Below, one piece after another: positions 49,782 through 62,614 of a DNA stretch of 64,000 nt (the first letter of the stretch is position 1; each line of letters begins with the position of its first letter). The translations under genes were made by a program, and so were the position numbers. Below the pieces are notes generated by a model, which made no database searches, was not told the origin of the DNA, and saw only the letters and a list, made by a program, of their open reading frames with translations. Source of the stretch: Sistotremastrum niveocremeum HHB9708. Lineage: Eukaryota; Basidiomycota; Agaricomycetes; Sistotremastrales; Sistotremastraceae. The DNA lies in contig KV419422.1 in NCBI GenBank assembly GCA_001630475.1, forward strand, positions 248,001-312,000, written 5' to 3'.

Positions 49782-51521
49782 ATGTCTCGACAGCCCACTA
49801 TTACAGACTTGGCTGCCTTTTCCTCGGAGTTGAGGGAAGCAGTCGCAGACAGAATGTAGGCAGCTTGACCATACACGATTGTGAGCTCTGTGATGACGCC
49901 AGTTAGTTCACAACACCTTCTCGAGAGTCCGACAGCCGAAGATCTGGGGAGCGTCCAGAATAGTGAGTCGTTGTGTAAAAGTTGACTGTTCCTTGGCTGA
50001 ATAGTTCATCTAATTTTTCCAGCATTGCTTGAGATGGAGCGCAGCCTTCGAAACGCCAGCTATTTCTTGTTGTCGCAATACAACCGATGTACTCCAATCG
50101 GCCGCCTATCAGATGACCTGCTCCTAGAAATCCTCAAGTACTGCATGCACGACACCAGCCTCTACTACGATCTGGATGCACCTATAATCCCTCCCGCGTT
50201 CTACGTGTCAGTCCCCTTTCTTTACTCGTGGCCCGGGATATCACCAATAAGAGTTAGATGTACAAAGTGGTCGAACGTGGCGAAGAATTCTTCTTCACTC
50301 TGGACCAGAATTTCTCTCCCAATGAACACGCAACTGTTCAAACTGTTCGTCACTCGCAGCGGGAGCTCGTCCTTGGATGTTTTCCTGTCAAATCAACTCA
50401 TTCACCGGCCTCGGGATCTCTTCGAAGTATCAACGATACGTCGGATCGGTGGCTGCCTCCGGCAGCTCTTACCCCGTATCTCACACCTGCAGATCTTCTG
50501 GGAAGGACCCGCGAACGAAGAACCCGAGGACGAAGAACCTGTGAACGAAGAACCACTGAGTCAATTGGTCACGGACTACATTGGAGAGACTGAATTGAGT
50601 ACCCTCAGATCACTCCACATAACGGAAGAGGGGGGTTCTGCTACTCATATCAAACTGAACACGCCAATGCTACGCAGCCTACGATTCGGAGAAGGGTCTA
50701 CCAACAATCTTCATCTTTCATCCGAACATCTTGTTATTCTCGAACTGGACCGTATCAATGCGACGCCGAAGGAGATTCTTAACCTGCTGTATCAGTTCCC
50801 TACACTGAAGCACTGCAGAATTAAAACTTTGACTGGGGCTAACCGTCACGAAAGTGACGTCCTTCCCTTTGTTTCCGTCCCCAAACTTCAGACCTTGCTT
50901 ATCGCCAAGCTCAATCTGTGCGATATGATTGATGTACTCAATCATCTCGATATACCTTCCTCAACTAGCTTGACACTAGCAATCTATCCCTGTTCAGTGG
51001 ACACTGCCCCCTTTCATAACTTCTTTGGCCCCTATATCGCATCCTCTGATGAGATGAGAATCGTCCAGAAGGACGGTGTCGATATGGACTACATCCTGAC
51101 CTCAAAATCCGGACTTAGGATCGAGATTAACCATCGATCAGCGTTTTCCCAATTGGCTTCGTATGGCAGTAACCTGTCCCTTCTGGATCTTCATGTCAGG
51201 TCTCTACCTTCCCTCCCCGTCTTCGGGGAAATACTGCGAAAATGGACTTCCATCACGCACCTCGGCATTCATACATACAACCTTGAACTCGAATGGGCTC
51301 TCTTTACCCTTTTTGAGGGCCCGGAAATTCTCTTACCCAATCTGCAGATTCTCGACTGCACTCATTCACTTTTCAGTACGCAACAGATGATCAAAGTTCT
51401 CAGATTCCGGCAGGCAGCGGGAGTTGGGCTCAGAGAACTCAAGATCACCAAAACATTCCGCCCCTTGGAAGACATAGATCAACTTCAATCTCTTGTAGAA
51501 GAACTATCCGAATACGATTGA
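49782..51521 (+). CDS. F-box-like protein with leucine-rich tail (basidiomycete expanded family)
   Basis: Belongs to the large, fast-evolving agaric family that pairs a short N-terminal coiled region, an F-box and degenerate leucine-rich repeats. The start at 49782 gives MSRQPTITDLAAFSSELREA. Two introns (49855-about 49912, and about 49969-50022) join this in frame to ISQHLLESPTAEDLGSVQ and LLEMERSLRNASYFLLSQ. The F-box is CTPIGRLSDDLLLEILKYCM, with a variant of the usual WxxVA part (KWSNVAKNSSSLWTRISLP). Then come leucine-rich strands (LRSLRFGEGS, LVILELDRIN, LSLLDLHVRSLP). One continuous ORF covers the last 500 codons. The target is unknown; such genes are often species-specific. Upstream exons are by frame only. 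Confidence 0.78.
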
Positions 51522-52769
51522 ACTATAGGAATATACTTCAGCAGCGTAGTCTCTCAGCCCGAATACGTAGCCGTCCTGGTCATTATTTGTACAGTTTCAC
51601 TCCGAATTTCAGATATTAATCACAAGGAACTACACAGGCAGACATACTCGCACGACCCAGACTTATTCCAGCGGGAATACGTAGAATGCATGTATAATTT
51701 AAGCTGGGGTCACGAATCTTCCCTCATTTCTTCGCATTGTTTGTGAATTTGCCTCAAATCAATCCCGAGCCAAATGCAAATCAATCCCGCACAATCGTCC
51801 TGCTGCATTTCATTTCATTGATTCTCGCTGAGAAAACATGCTCACGCGTCGGAGATAAGGGAAAACACTGGTATATAAATGGAAATATCGACAACAGAAC
51901 AGGAAACTACGTCATCTAGGTACTGTATACACATGTGGCAGCACCAAACCGGCCGCCCCTCGCAAGCCAAGATACCGTCGCCGCCAGCTGGACTGTTGAT
52001 CCCATTCTCGTACCACTGAACTCCCCAAACCTCCTCACCATCCTGCTCACTGGCATTGTCCCCACCCTCCGAAGAACGATAATCACTGTTCTGCCGGTGC
52101 CACCCCGCAAGATCTCTCTCAGTATGCTGACAATAGTATCCCATCCGAGCGTATCCTCTTCTATTGACTGAGAGCTTGTGTTGGAGAGGACTGAGAAATG
52201 CATTGGAAGAAGAAGCATGTGTCCTGGTGGACAGTCGGATCGAGGAGAGTGTGTATTTCATCTACTACAAACAGATCGTCGTCGTCGGCTTGAGTGTTTA
52301 CAGTATTGCCAGTGGTCGTGTGAAGGTTGGCAAGAAGTGCCTTCCGTAGTGCTGAAGACTGTCAGGGAGCCGAGGACATCTTGTCAAGAGGTGAGGAGTG
52401 ACAGTGGACTGTGGCAGGACCGAAACTGGGGAAGGATTTATCGATGGTGGTTGGTTTTGACTGTGGTTAATATATACAGAGTCGACGGCATCTTCCGAAG
52501 TGAACCTTGACTCAGTTTTTTAAAGATTCGAATCAATTTTGATTTCAAGTTGACCCAAAATGGCATAATCTGCACGGAAACAATGACTAGCGAAATATGA
52601 TGGATCGTGAAGTGTTCAGAACAATGGCCAAGAAATGCCATTAGGCAGAAACAATCTGCCAAAAATGCCGTTAAGCTTGGTTCATGCAGGGATGTCTGGC
52701 CGTGTACAAGTTCCGGATACCGCTCCGATACAACCAACAACCGCGACTCAGAAAGTTGAGCGAGTCGTA
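51522..52769. other. 1.25-kb intergenic region upstream of prenylcysteine lyase
   Basis: Apart from the weak minus-strand candidate at 51916-52379, this spacer shows only a short direct repeat (two copies of caaatcaatcccg about 20 bp apart near 51760-51795) and no mobile-element ends. Confidence 0.35.
51916..52379 (-). CDS. Possible small spliced gene or relic
   Basis: On the minus strand the ATG at 52377-52379 (MSSAP) is followed at once by a TGA. The same frame then stays open for some 45 codons of ordinary composition (ALRKALLANLHTTTGNTVN, DDDDLFVVDEIHTLLDPT). A donor after DPT and an acceptor at ...TCTCAG would join SIEEDTLGWDTIVSILREIL and continue to a stop at 51916. A TATA-like run (tatatatta) lies about 90 bp upstream. 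The early stop means it is a relic, a differently started gene or chance. No family was recognised. Confidence 0.25.
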
Positions 52770-54765
52770 ATGCGGTTCACCGTTCCACTCCTCTTGCAGA
52801 GCGTCTGCACTATTCTACCATGCGAGTTAGGCTCAAATGTCATCAATCAAGTGCAATCCTACCTCGAAAGCGCAACCTCGTCAATAAATACGCCGCCGAG
52901 TACCTCCACCTTCTCAGAGTCATTACAAGACACTTCCTCACATGCCACCAAAGGCCACAATGTTGCTATCATAGGCGCTGGTGCTGCTGGTTCTTCAGCT
53001 GCTTTTTGGATAGCGAAGGGGAAGGAGAGACTAGGAGCTGACATTAATGTCGACATCTATGAGTCCAAGGACTATGTTGGCGGCCGTGAGCTATATTCGC
53101 TCTTGACAGGTGGCCATATTGCTAACATCCCTTAGGCAGCACTGTTGTATATCCATATGGAGACACGGCATATGAACCTGTGGAATTAGGCGCATCCATC
53201 TTCGTCAAGGTCAACAAGAACCTGATGCGTGCTTCGCGTGAATTCAACCTTAGTCTCTTCGATTTTGAGGACGAGAATGAAGTTAGTGGCGTTTGGGATG
53301 GAGAGAAGTTTGTTGTCAATGTAAGATGCCACAAATTTGTCTCAGAGATCTTGTATTGATCCCAAATCACCGTAGCTGGGCGGCAGCGGCCTTGGCAGTT
53401 GGTGGAGAAAGCTTCAGATCATCAGACGCTACGGATGGAATTCCCCCAAACGGACTGTCGACCTGTACGTGATATCCCGCTTCGTTCAACTATTTCTGTC
53501 TTGAGACACGCGTCTCAGTGTTCAGGGCATGGTCGACTCTTTCGTGGAACTCTATACCAACAACCCCCCTAAATGGCGCAATATCTCAGAAGTCTCTCTT
53601 CAACTGGATTTCACCAAATTTACCGTGAACACAACTTCAAACTACATGGAAGCAAGCGAGATCAGCCGTCTCTGGACACATGAAGTCATTGAGGCAGCAA
53701 CGAGGGTGAACTACGGTCAGGTAAGCATACTCGTCCTGCGTCGTTTGACTACTGAGGCCGAGCGTGCGTTCAGAACGCGGATGATATTACTGCGCTGGGT
53801 GGCACTGTGAGCATGGCGGCCAGCGGCGCGAGCAGTGTGAAAGGAGGCAATTTCCAAATCTTCGAGAACTTCGTTTCACGCTCCGGGGCCAACCTGTTCT
53901 TGAACACCCCTGTCAGTCTGCTCACCTCGATACCTGAAAGGTCTTGCTGAGTAGGCATCCCTAGGTCACGTCGGTCAAGAAGCTGAAATCTAATCCACCC
54001 GAGTGGCAAGTCAGTACAGCCTCGGGAGAATCCAAGATTTACAATACTGTCATCATCGCAACCCCTCTTACCTCATCCCTCGAACTAATTCCCTCCTACG
54101 CCGAAGCAAGCCCCGAGCAAAAATACGTCCACCTTTATGTCACTCTCTTGACTACCACAGCTTCGCACCCCTCAGGCGATTATTTCGGCACCAGAAGTCC
54201 TCCCAAGTCTGTTTTAACTACATGGGAAGGCGTGAGAAATGGAGGCATTGAGCCTGAGTTCAACTCGCTCGCGTATCACGGGTCTCCGATTGAGCCAGAG
54301 GGCAAGGCGAAAGAATGGGTCGTGAAGATCTTCTCGAAGAAACCATTGACGAACCGATTATTGAGGAAGCTGTTCAACAATGAAGTTGGGTGGATTTACA
54401 GGAAAGAGGTATGACGTTCGTGTCGAGCCGCTCTGTTCTTGGCTCACGTTATGTTGTTGACGTAGTGGGACGCCTATCCTGTCCTGTACCCGCGCAAGGA
54501 ATACCCTCCCGTCGTTCTAGACAAGGGTCTATACCACGTCAACTCTTTCGAACCGTTAGTCTTCTCCTTATCTCTACCGTTCTCTTGGCGCTGACTCGTG
54601 ACCTCATTGGCGTGGTGCAGATTCATCTCGACGATGGAGACGGAAACAATTGCGTCACGGAACATCGTCGATCTGATCTTCGAAGAGAACTTCGGGTTCG
54701 GAATTTGCGGATTGGAAAGAACGGAGGATCCGAGCGAAGATTATGTTTACGGATGGGACTGCTAA
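52770..54765 (+). CDS. Prenylcysteine lyase/oxidase (FAD flavoenzyme)
   Basis: Vacuolar or secreted FAD enzyme that breaks down the prenylcysteines left after isoprenylated proteins are degraded. The start at 52770 gives a signal peptide (MRFTVPLLLQSVCTILPCEL). The FAD dinucleotide fold follows: HNVAIIGAGAAGSSAAFWIA, VDIYESKDYVGGR. After a tiny-exon join the conserved blocks are STVVYPYGDTAYEPVELGAS, IFVKVNKNLMRASREF, GIGS-like GLGSWWRKLQII, NADDITALGGTVSMAASGAS and VKGGNFQIF. The prenylcysteine lyase domain continues through EYPPVVLDKGLYHVNSFEP and ISTMETETIASRNIVDLIF. The end is GFGICGLERTEDPSEDYVYG. About nine introns are inferred. An in-frame upstream start (52635) would bury the signal peptide and is rejected. 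Confidence 0.92.
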
Positions 54766-55002
54766 ACTACAAATATTGCTAGGCTTACTCACGATATTCA
54801 TGATTTCTTTCACTTTCTCTCTTTTGACTCCTCAGTAACGGATTTATTTTGACAGGCTTTACAATACAGAAATACAAACAAAATTCTTCTCCCCGGCTAG
54901 ATACGTGTGATACCATATATATGTGTATATGTGTGAACCAATATTAAATGGATGATGGTGATGGTGGCAATGTGTGCGTATGTGGATAGCATGCAGATCG
55001 TT

Positions 55003-56911
55003 TTACACGATATGTCGGACGTCTCCTGAACGAGTCTGTTCGAGAGGATCCTTTTCGTTGGGCTGGCCATTGCCCTCTTTCGGCGCGGTATGTACATGGT
55101 GTTGGCGAACATGACCATTGGTATCGGGTACCGCATGCCGATCACCTGCAGCGACGGTTGCTTCCGATTCGCTGGACACCTTTTCTTTGTCGTCTGAAGG
55201 CGGGAGGTTATCGTTCGATACAGTTGCATCGAAGAAGTGTCGCCGAAGCTCGATATAATCGTTTGCGAATTCGCCAATCTGTGAACATGCGATCAGAACA
55301 GATCCTAGAGAGGCGAGCAGGAGAGCATACCTGAACATCGTCCATACCCAATTTCTCAGCCTCGTCTGTCTCCCTCAGGTGCAACCCAGGGATCATATCG
55401 ATGATCTTGGCTAGCAGTGCGGTGACAATGAAAGTATATGCGCATGTTGCACAGACGTAGGCGAACTGTTTGTAGAGCTGTTTCCAGTTGTGGTCTAACC
55501 ACCCTCCATCGATTTGTGTGAGACCGTCCAGAGCGACAATGTCTTTTGAACCGAAGAAGGCGTTGCATAAGAGGCCGATGATCCCGCCTACAGCGTGCTC
55601 TGCGAAGAGATCGAGAGCATCGTCGATACGGAAGAAGAATTTCACTGTGAAGAATGATCAGAAAAGAGACGCGTATAGAGCAGGAACATGCTTACGCTTC
55701 GTCGCGTAGTTACAAATACCACCTGCAAGAAGACCGACGACGAGACTCGCCCAGATAGGAACATAGCCTGACGAAGGAGTAGCGGCGACAAGTCCGGCAA
55801 TAGTTCCCGAACAGAATCCAACCATAGTGTACTTCCTCTCGATTCTAAAATCGAGTGCACACCACGCAATTCCACCCATGGCCGCACAGACCATGCTGTT
55901 CCAAGCAGCTGCGATGGCGCGAAGATTGGCACCAAATGCTGAGCCAGCGTTGAAGCCTAGCCAGCCGAACCAAAGGATGTATGTGCCAAGAGCGACGAGG
56001 GAGACATTGTGGGGACGGAAATTTCGGAGCTCGCGTTCACTGCGACGTCCAAGAACCCATGAGTATGCCAAACCGCCCATCCCTGAGCCGATTTCGACAG
56101 GTCCGCCGCCTGATAAAATTTAGCATTGAAATTGCGAGGTCGAATCTGCTACTCACCCGCGTAATCGAGAACTCCCCAAGTGAATCCCCATCCATTCGTC
56201 GACCAGGCCCAAGCGGCGAGAGGGCAGTAAACGAGCGTCATCCAACAGAAAGTGAAGACCATGGCGGGGAATACGCGTCCACGCTCAGCAACCGCTGTCA
56301 ATGAATTCAGAGGGGGTCAACTCGGACAATCACACGACCTCACCTCCCATCAAAATACAGACAGTCACGCAAGCGAATTCCATCTGATAGAAGCTGTAGA
56401 GTAATTCCGGAATGAGGGGAGAGCCAGGGCTTGGTGCATCGAGAACACCACGAAGACCAAAGTGGACGAGATTGCCTATAAAGCCGTTGGTCGCGGTGGA
56501 AGAGAATGCTAAACTATAACCCCAGAAAAACCATTGGAATACGACTACCGCATTGGCAGCAGCGACGGCCCAGATGAGAGCCAATGCCGATTTTCTTCTA
56601 GCAAGCCCAGAATAGAGAAATGCTGGCACCTGGTTCAGCATCCAGGAACATAGCAAAGACAACAATTGACGCACCGAGACCTGGAATCATGAAAGAGACC
56701 AATGCTCCCGATAAAATAATAAACGCGACATCGCCTCTGTCGAATGAGCTGCAGGGAAATTGAGCGTCCACGAAAGGGATATCTATACGGGCGCCTCACG
56801 ATTGGTCAGCCCCTAGATAGGCTAGTGTGAGATAAGGACATAAAAGGCATATCAGAGGCACGCACTAGATGCAAGTGTACGGGACGAGTGCTGGGCTGAG
56901 GAAAGAGGCAT
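55003..56911 (-). CDS. Ammonium transporter of the Amt/Mep family (Mep1-like)
   Basis: Plasma-membrane ammonium channel with eleven expected helices. The start at 56911 gives MPLSSAQHSSRTLAS, joined over a 70-80 nt intron to NIPFVDAQFPCSSFDRGDV (this start is inferred). Signature blocks: GALVSFMIPGLGFFYSGLAR, VVVFQWFFWGYSLAFS, TWGVLDYAGGGPVEIGSGMG, ILWFGWLGFNAGSAFGAN, DDALDLFAEHAVGGIIG. The first twin-His position is Glu (PVEI in place of PVHI) and the second His is kept (AEHAVGG), the pattern of the Mep1/Mep3 subgroup. The cytoplasmic tail is long (about 110 residues), hydrophilic and His-rich. It is convergent with prenylcysteine lyase. Confidence 0.93.
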
Positions 56912-57265
56912 AGAGGCTGTTTGGTGCCGAGGGGGGCGAGCGTGTCGATGATGGGGTCGCTAAGCCTCTTTTCAAGATTTCCGGGTTGGCCTCTTTCTCC
57001 TTGGTGGATTCAGCTTTCAGACTCCGCTAGCAGAGAGGCACTGATAAGCTTCTTGCTCGACGTCACTCGCCTCTTCGCTCCTGCTTTTCGCAGCCAAACA
57101 CCGTCGACGCTCCATCGACCCAGCACCGCGTTCGCAAGCCACTTTGCCCTCCTCGATCTCCCAGATTCACCTCGTCTTGCAGCTGCCACTCGTTACAGTC
57201 ACGCCGGTCGTCACGCTCTCTTTCGTCCGAAAAACCGAATGCAATTTTTTCTGCTATATACCGAA
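56912..57265. other. Spacer between ammonium transporter start and MET2 end
   Basis: This 354-bp stretch should hold the transporter promoter and the MET2 3' flank. A 121-codon plus-strand ORF (56921-57286) overlaps the MET2 stop and has low-complexity composition; it is not supported. Confidence 0.4.
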
Positions 57266-58719
57266 CTACCACCGAGTCACATCTAAGCCAGCCTCGGCTT
57301 CTCCAAACAAGCTAGTCTTCTGAACAGCGAAATTTTCTTCTAGTGCTTCGCCCACAGGCGCGCCGTTCACGTAAAGATCCGGGAACGTCTTCTGCAGGAA
57401 CCGCAAGATGTGTCCGTTGATCTGCTCAAACTCCAATAGAAATCCATCGTGGCCGTCAGGTGAGTTGATGATCACGAGTTCCGCGCCCTGAATATGCTCC
57501 GCAAGTTCTTTCTGTTCAGAAACCATGAACAGCCCATCGGTTTGAATCCCGATCACCAATGCATCTCGAGGTATTGTTGACAACACCTCTGCCAACGCCA
57601 AGGACTCGTCTTCTTCCGTCGATCGTCCCCGCGCTACGTCGTGTGTATCCATCTTTCTCGTAATGTGTATATAGCAGTTTGCGTCGAATCGAGATGTGAA
57701 TTTGTCTCCCTGGTAGCGTAAATACCCCTGTGCCGAAAACGGCTTGGGAACTGCTAAAGGAGGCTTCGATGATTCGTCCAGCGATGCACTCGAGTCAGAT
57801 TGAAGCTGACGAGATTTCGCAGCCCGGTGGCCGTCGTTGTGGATCAGTCGTGCGACATCTGCATGCGACGACGACCGATTGACAAGAGGCGGCGCAGTGC
57901 TCAATGTTTTCTGGGGCTTTCGTCCGAAGCGACTTTCGAATGAATCACGAGAACGGTACGTAAGCAATGCCGACATCCTAGCCGCTGCCAGACCAGAGTT
58001 GGGCTGAGCAGAGATCGGATAGTATCCATCTTCATACGCCGGATCGCTGTATATGCTTTGTCTTTGTGCCTCGCCCCAGCTGATGCACCATGCAGAATGG
58101 CGTGCTGCGGTCGCAATCGGAATTATATGACGAACATATCCTTCAGGCGTGCAGAGAGGCCATTCCAAAACTGCCATGCCGCCCATAGAGCCTCCAATGA
58201 CAACCGCGACCGATCGGACTCCGAGATGATCTAGGACGTGTTTGTGGAGGCTTGAAAAAAAATCATGAGATGAAACGCGGAAGAAAATTGACGGAAGGCT
58301 CACAAAACGTCGTCCCTGATCGTAGTAGACGGGAATTCTGGGCCGTACAATGTGCCGGTCTCGGGATTGGTGGTGACTGGTGAGGCAGTTCCATATGGGG
58401 ATCCCATGGTGTTGCAGCAGATGATAAAGAATCTAGTGGGATCGAACGCTTTTCCAGGTCCTTTCAACGGTCCCCACCTGTCGCGTCCGTCAATACACTC
58501 TTCCCTTTCTTGCATTGAAAAACTGCACACACACCAATCTTCCACATCCGCACTCCCTGTAAACGCATGACATATGACCATCACATTGTCCTTCGCTTCA
58601 TTGAGCTTTCCCCACGTCTTGTAGGCGATGGGGACCTGCTTCAAGATCGTTCCGCACTCCAACTGGAACGAGGGCAAGACGAGATAGTCTTGCTGGATGA
58701 GAGATGCAAAGCGAGACAT
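57266..58719 (-). CDS. MET2: Homoserine O-acetyltransferase
   Basis: First committed enzyme of methionine synthesis from homoserine, using acetyl-CoA. Alpha/beta hydrolase fold with the nucleophile Ser in VIGGSMGGMAVLEWP, Asp in VIGIQTDGLFMVSEQ and His in NSPDGHDGFLLEF. The start used (58719) gives MSRFASLIQQDYLVLPSFQL; a longer in-frame start at 58821 adds 34 residues. Characteristic blocks: CGTILKQVPIAYKTWGKLNE, VICHAFTGSADVEDW, GPLKGPGKAFDPTRFFIICC, NTMGSPYGTASPVT and IPIATAARHSAWCISWGEAQ. The linker after SRFGRKPQK is an 80-residue low-complexity insert common in fungal enzymes. Two or three introns. It is divergent from VPS4 across 374 bp. Confidence 0.95.
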
Positions 58720-59093
58720 GATCGCAATGACGCTGATTATCGTCGCAACACAGAGATCAATATAAGCTTGAGAAAGGCGTTGAATCACAGATGACTTGAG
58801 AGAAGATGATGATTTGGGCACGTCCAGATGGGGAAGGTCTCGCGTGATAATGGGGATGGCGTGCGATGACGATGCAAGCAGAGTTTTGGATGGTCGCAGA
58901 ACAGAGAAAAGAGTCTAAGAAAGAGAAGCTATAATACCATCGCACGATTTTTGTAGACCAGAGTGACTCGGTCGAAGAAATGCTCGTCGCTAACTTCGGC
59001 TTCGGCATTATCCGCGGTCGCCTTCCGCGACCTCGACACTATCACGTCACTGAACACTCTGCAGCGCAGTCCACGCTCGTGTAGTAGCCCGCC
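58720..59093. promoter_or_regulatory. Divergent promoter region of MET2 and VPS4
   Basis: This 374-bp spacer between two start codons holds both promoters. No distinct motif is defended. If MET2 starts at 58821 the spacer shrinks to 272 bp. Confidence 0.4.
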
Positions 59094-60812
<1,719 letters not shown>

Positions 60813-61066
60813 TACTCTGAACTTGTATACCTTGTCTTGTATATTTGTATTGTGACTGGCCATGGGTCGTTGTTCTTCTTTTAGCTTTAGCACACATGAA
60901 TTATTTGCTCATCGTTGGAACATCACGATCAGGCATGGGTCAAAGACATCGATAATTTGAGAGATTGCAACTAATAAGAACGGTATGCTAGATCGTAGGA
61001 AAGAACCCCAAGAACCTCAAAGAAAAGAACGGTAACTCTGACGACGAAAAGACGACGATATGGAGC
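60813..61066. other. Convergent spacer between VPS4 and cupredoxin genes
   Basis: These 254 bp lie between two stop codons and should hold both 3' untranslated regions; nothing else is seen. Confidence 0.4.
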
Positions 61067-62614
61067 TCAAGCCTGTCGCACATGTCCATCGTGCGTCTTG
61101 GTGCCAGTATACGAAGGCGGCGCGTCGTCGTGTGCAGTCAAGTTTTGGCTGGTCAAAGGTTGAGGCACGGGCTGAGCAGGCAGAGGGCGTCCTCCTTTCT
61201 GGGGAAGAGGTCCCGCTTCTCCTTCCCTCTCCTCAACGGCAGGCAAAGTCGCCTTGGTTTCCGCTTTCATGAGCGTCGCGATCTCAGCGGCGAGCTCACG
61301 AACGCTGTTCCTTGGATCCGTGCTCGAGCCAGCCAATTGCGCCTGCGAATCGTTGTAGTCGTCGCCGCCACTATGTCCTCCGACGGAAGGAGAAGGATAT
61401 CGTTGGATATTGGGATCCGAGAAAGTCGAGCTTCGATAGTCCAAGACGTTCGCCGACATAGCACGTGTGCTGGGAGCATAGGGTCCGTTGCGAGGGATAG
61501 GTTCTTCGTCGAAGAATTCTTTGCGGGAAGGGTCGTACGCTTCTCGGTCCGGGGTATTCGTAGCATTGCGCTTTCTGAAGAAAATGAAGAATGCGAGGAT
61601 GGCTACGATCACAACGCCTCCGACTGAGCCACCGACGGCGCCACCGATCACAGCGGCGTTCGACGAGGACTTGGTGGCTGTCTGAGTCGGAATGCTGGTG
61701 GAGCTGGTGGAAGACGATGTCGAGGTGGAAGAGGATGATGAAGAAGTCGTGGACGCCGAGTAGGAACCAGGGAGAGGCATCAAAGTAGGTACCGACGAGG
61801 CGGTTGCTCCAACTCCAGAAAGAACTGCACCCGGCGTCGCCTGTGAAAAAGAAACTGAGCTCGCGTCGCTATGGAGCACGGCGCTTGAAACATACCACAG
61901 GGGTTGTGTTGATGGCCTTCGCAGCGGCTTGGAAGCTGTCGTAGGTCTGGTTAGAGCCAATGGGAGGGTTGATGGCTCTGAGGCGGCGGTGAGTGGAAGA
62001 AGTCGTAAGATCAGTGGACGCGTCTCACCCAACCATTCCAGCCGTACAATGAGACTGAGGCAACGTGTTCTTACAGTAAAACCATATGGTTTTCGTGTCA
62101 CTAGATGTGGGTTATGAGACAGGCGTGCAAATGATAAAAAACTGAGACATACTCCGTGACAGTCAAATTCCACTGTGGCACTGGTTGTCCGGGAGAGAGG
62201 GAGGTCACGCCATACGAGTCGCTATCGAATCCACCTTGGAGGCGCGTGCACGGGTTGGAAAAATTTGATTGAGTGACCGAGTGGCTCCTGATATCAAACG
62301 CGTGGATGAGACGACACTCAGAGCGCTCGCCAGTCGTTGGATCTCACCTTCCACTAAAGATGAAGGTAATGATGTCTCCTTGCTGCAAGAGCCGTAAGCA
62401 AGCGCGTATGGTCAAGTGAAAAATAGCCTTACCAATGCGCTGATCGTTGGGGGGTCATAGAACGACCCCGTATCGCCAACAGTGACCTAACTCAAATATC
62501 AGACTCGCTCGACGGAGGTACTCAGAGTATGCTTACCGTATGAATGGCTTGAGAGCGCGCAAGGAGCGCGCATTCGAATGCGAGAGCCAAACGAACAAGC
62601 CAAGTGAGACTCAT
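61067..62614 (-). CDS. Membrane-anchored cupredoxin with cytoplasmic PPxY tail
   Basis: Type I membrane protein with a plastocyanin-like extracellular domain. Signal peptide MSLTWLVRLAFAFECALLAR, then a cupredoxin domain built from five exons: TVTVGDTGSFYDPPTISALQ, GDIITFIFSGSHSVTQSNFS, NPCTRLQGGFDSDS, TIWFYCKNTLPQSHCTAGM. The type I copper ligands are visible as His (in HSVTQS), Cys (FYC), His (SHC) and Met (AGMVGAIN). A second, Ser/Thr-rich linker (STSTSSSTSSTSIPTQTA) leads to the helix VIGGAVGGSVGGVVIVAILA, FFIFF then KR. The 160-residue cytoplasmic tail is disordered and has a PPSY motif near 61106-61121, ending HDGHVRQA. A role in copper handling or wall chemistry is inferred. Confidence 0.82.

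Noticed and set aside
51842-52261. Mating pheromone precursor (an ORF ending ...AATCVYST)
   Set aside because: The Cys is fifth, not fourth, from the end, so there is no CaaX box, and no pheromone receptor lies nearby.
52635-52769. Upstream start for prenylcysteine lyase
   Set aside because: It would put about 45 residues before the clear signal peptide at 52770.
56921-57286. 121-codon plus-strand ORF between the ammonium transporter and MET2
   Set aside because: Low-complexity composition, overlaps the MET2 3' end, no family features and no conserved splice context.
61082-61627. 181-codon plus-strand ORF
   Set aside because: Antisense to the cupredoxin tail, Arg/Ser biased, a shadow of the minus-strand gene.
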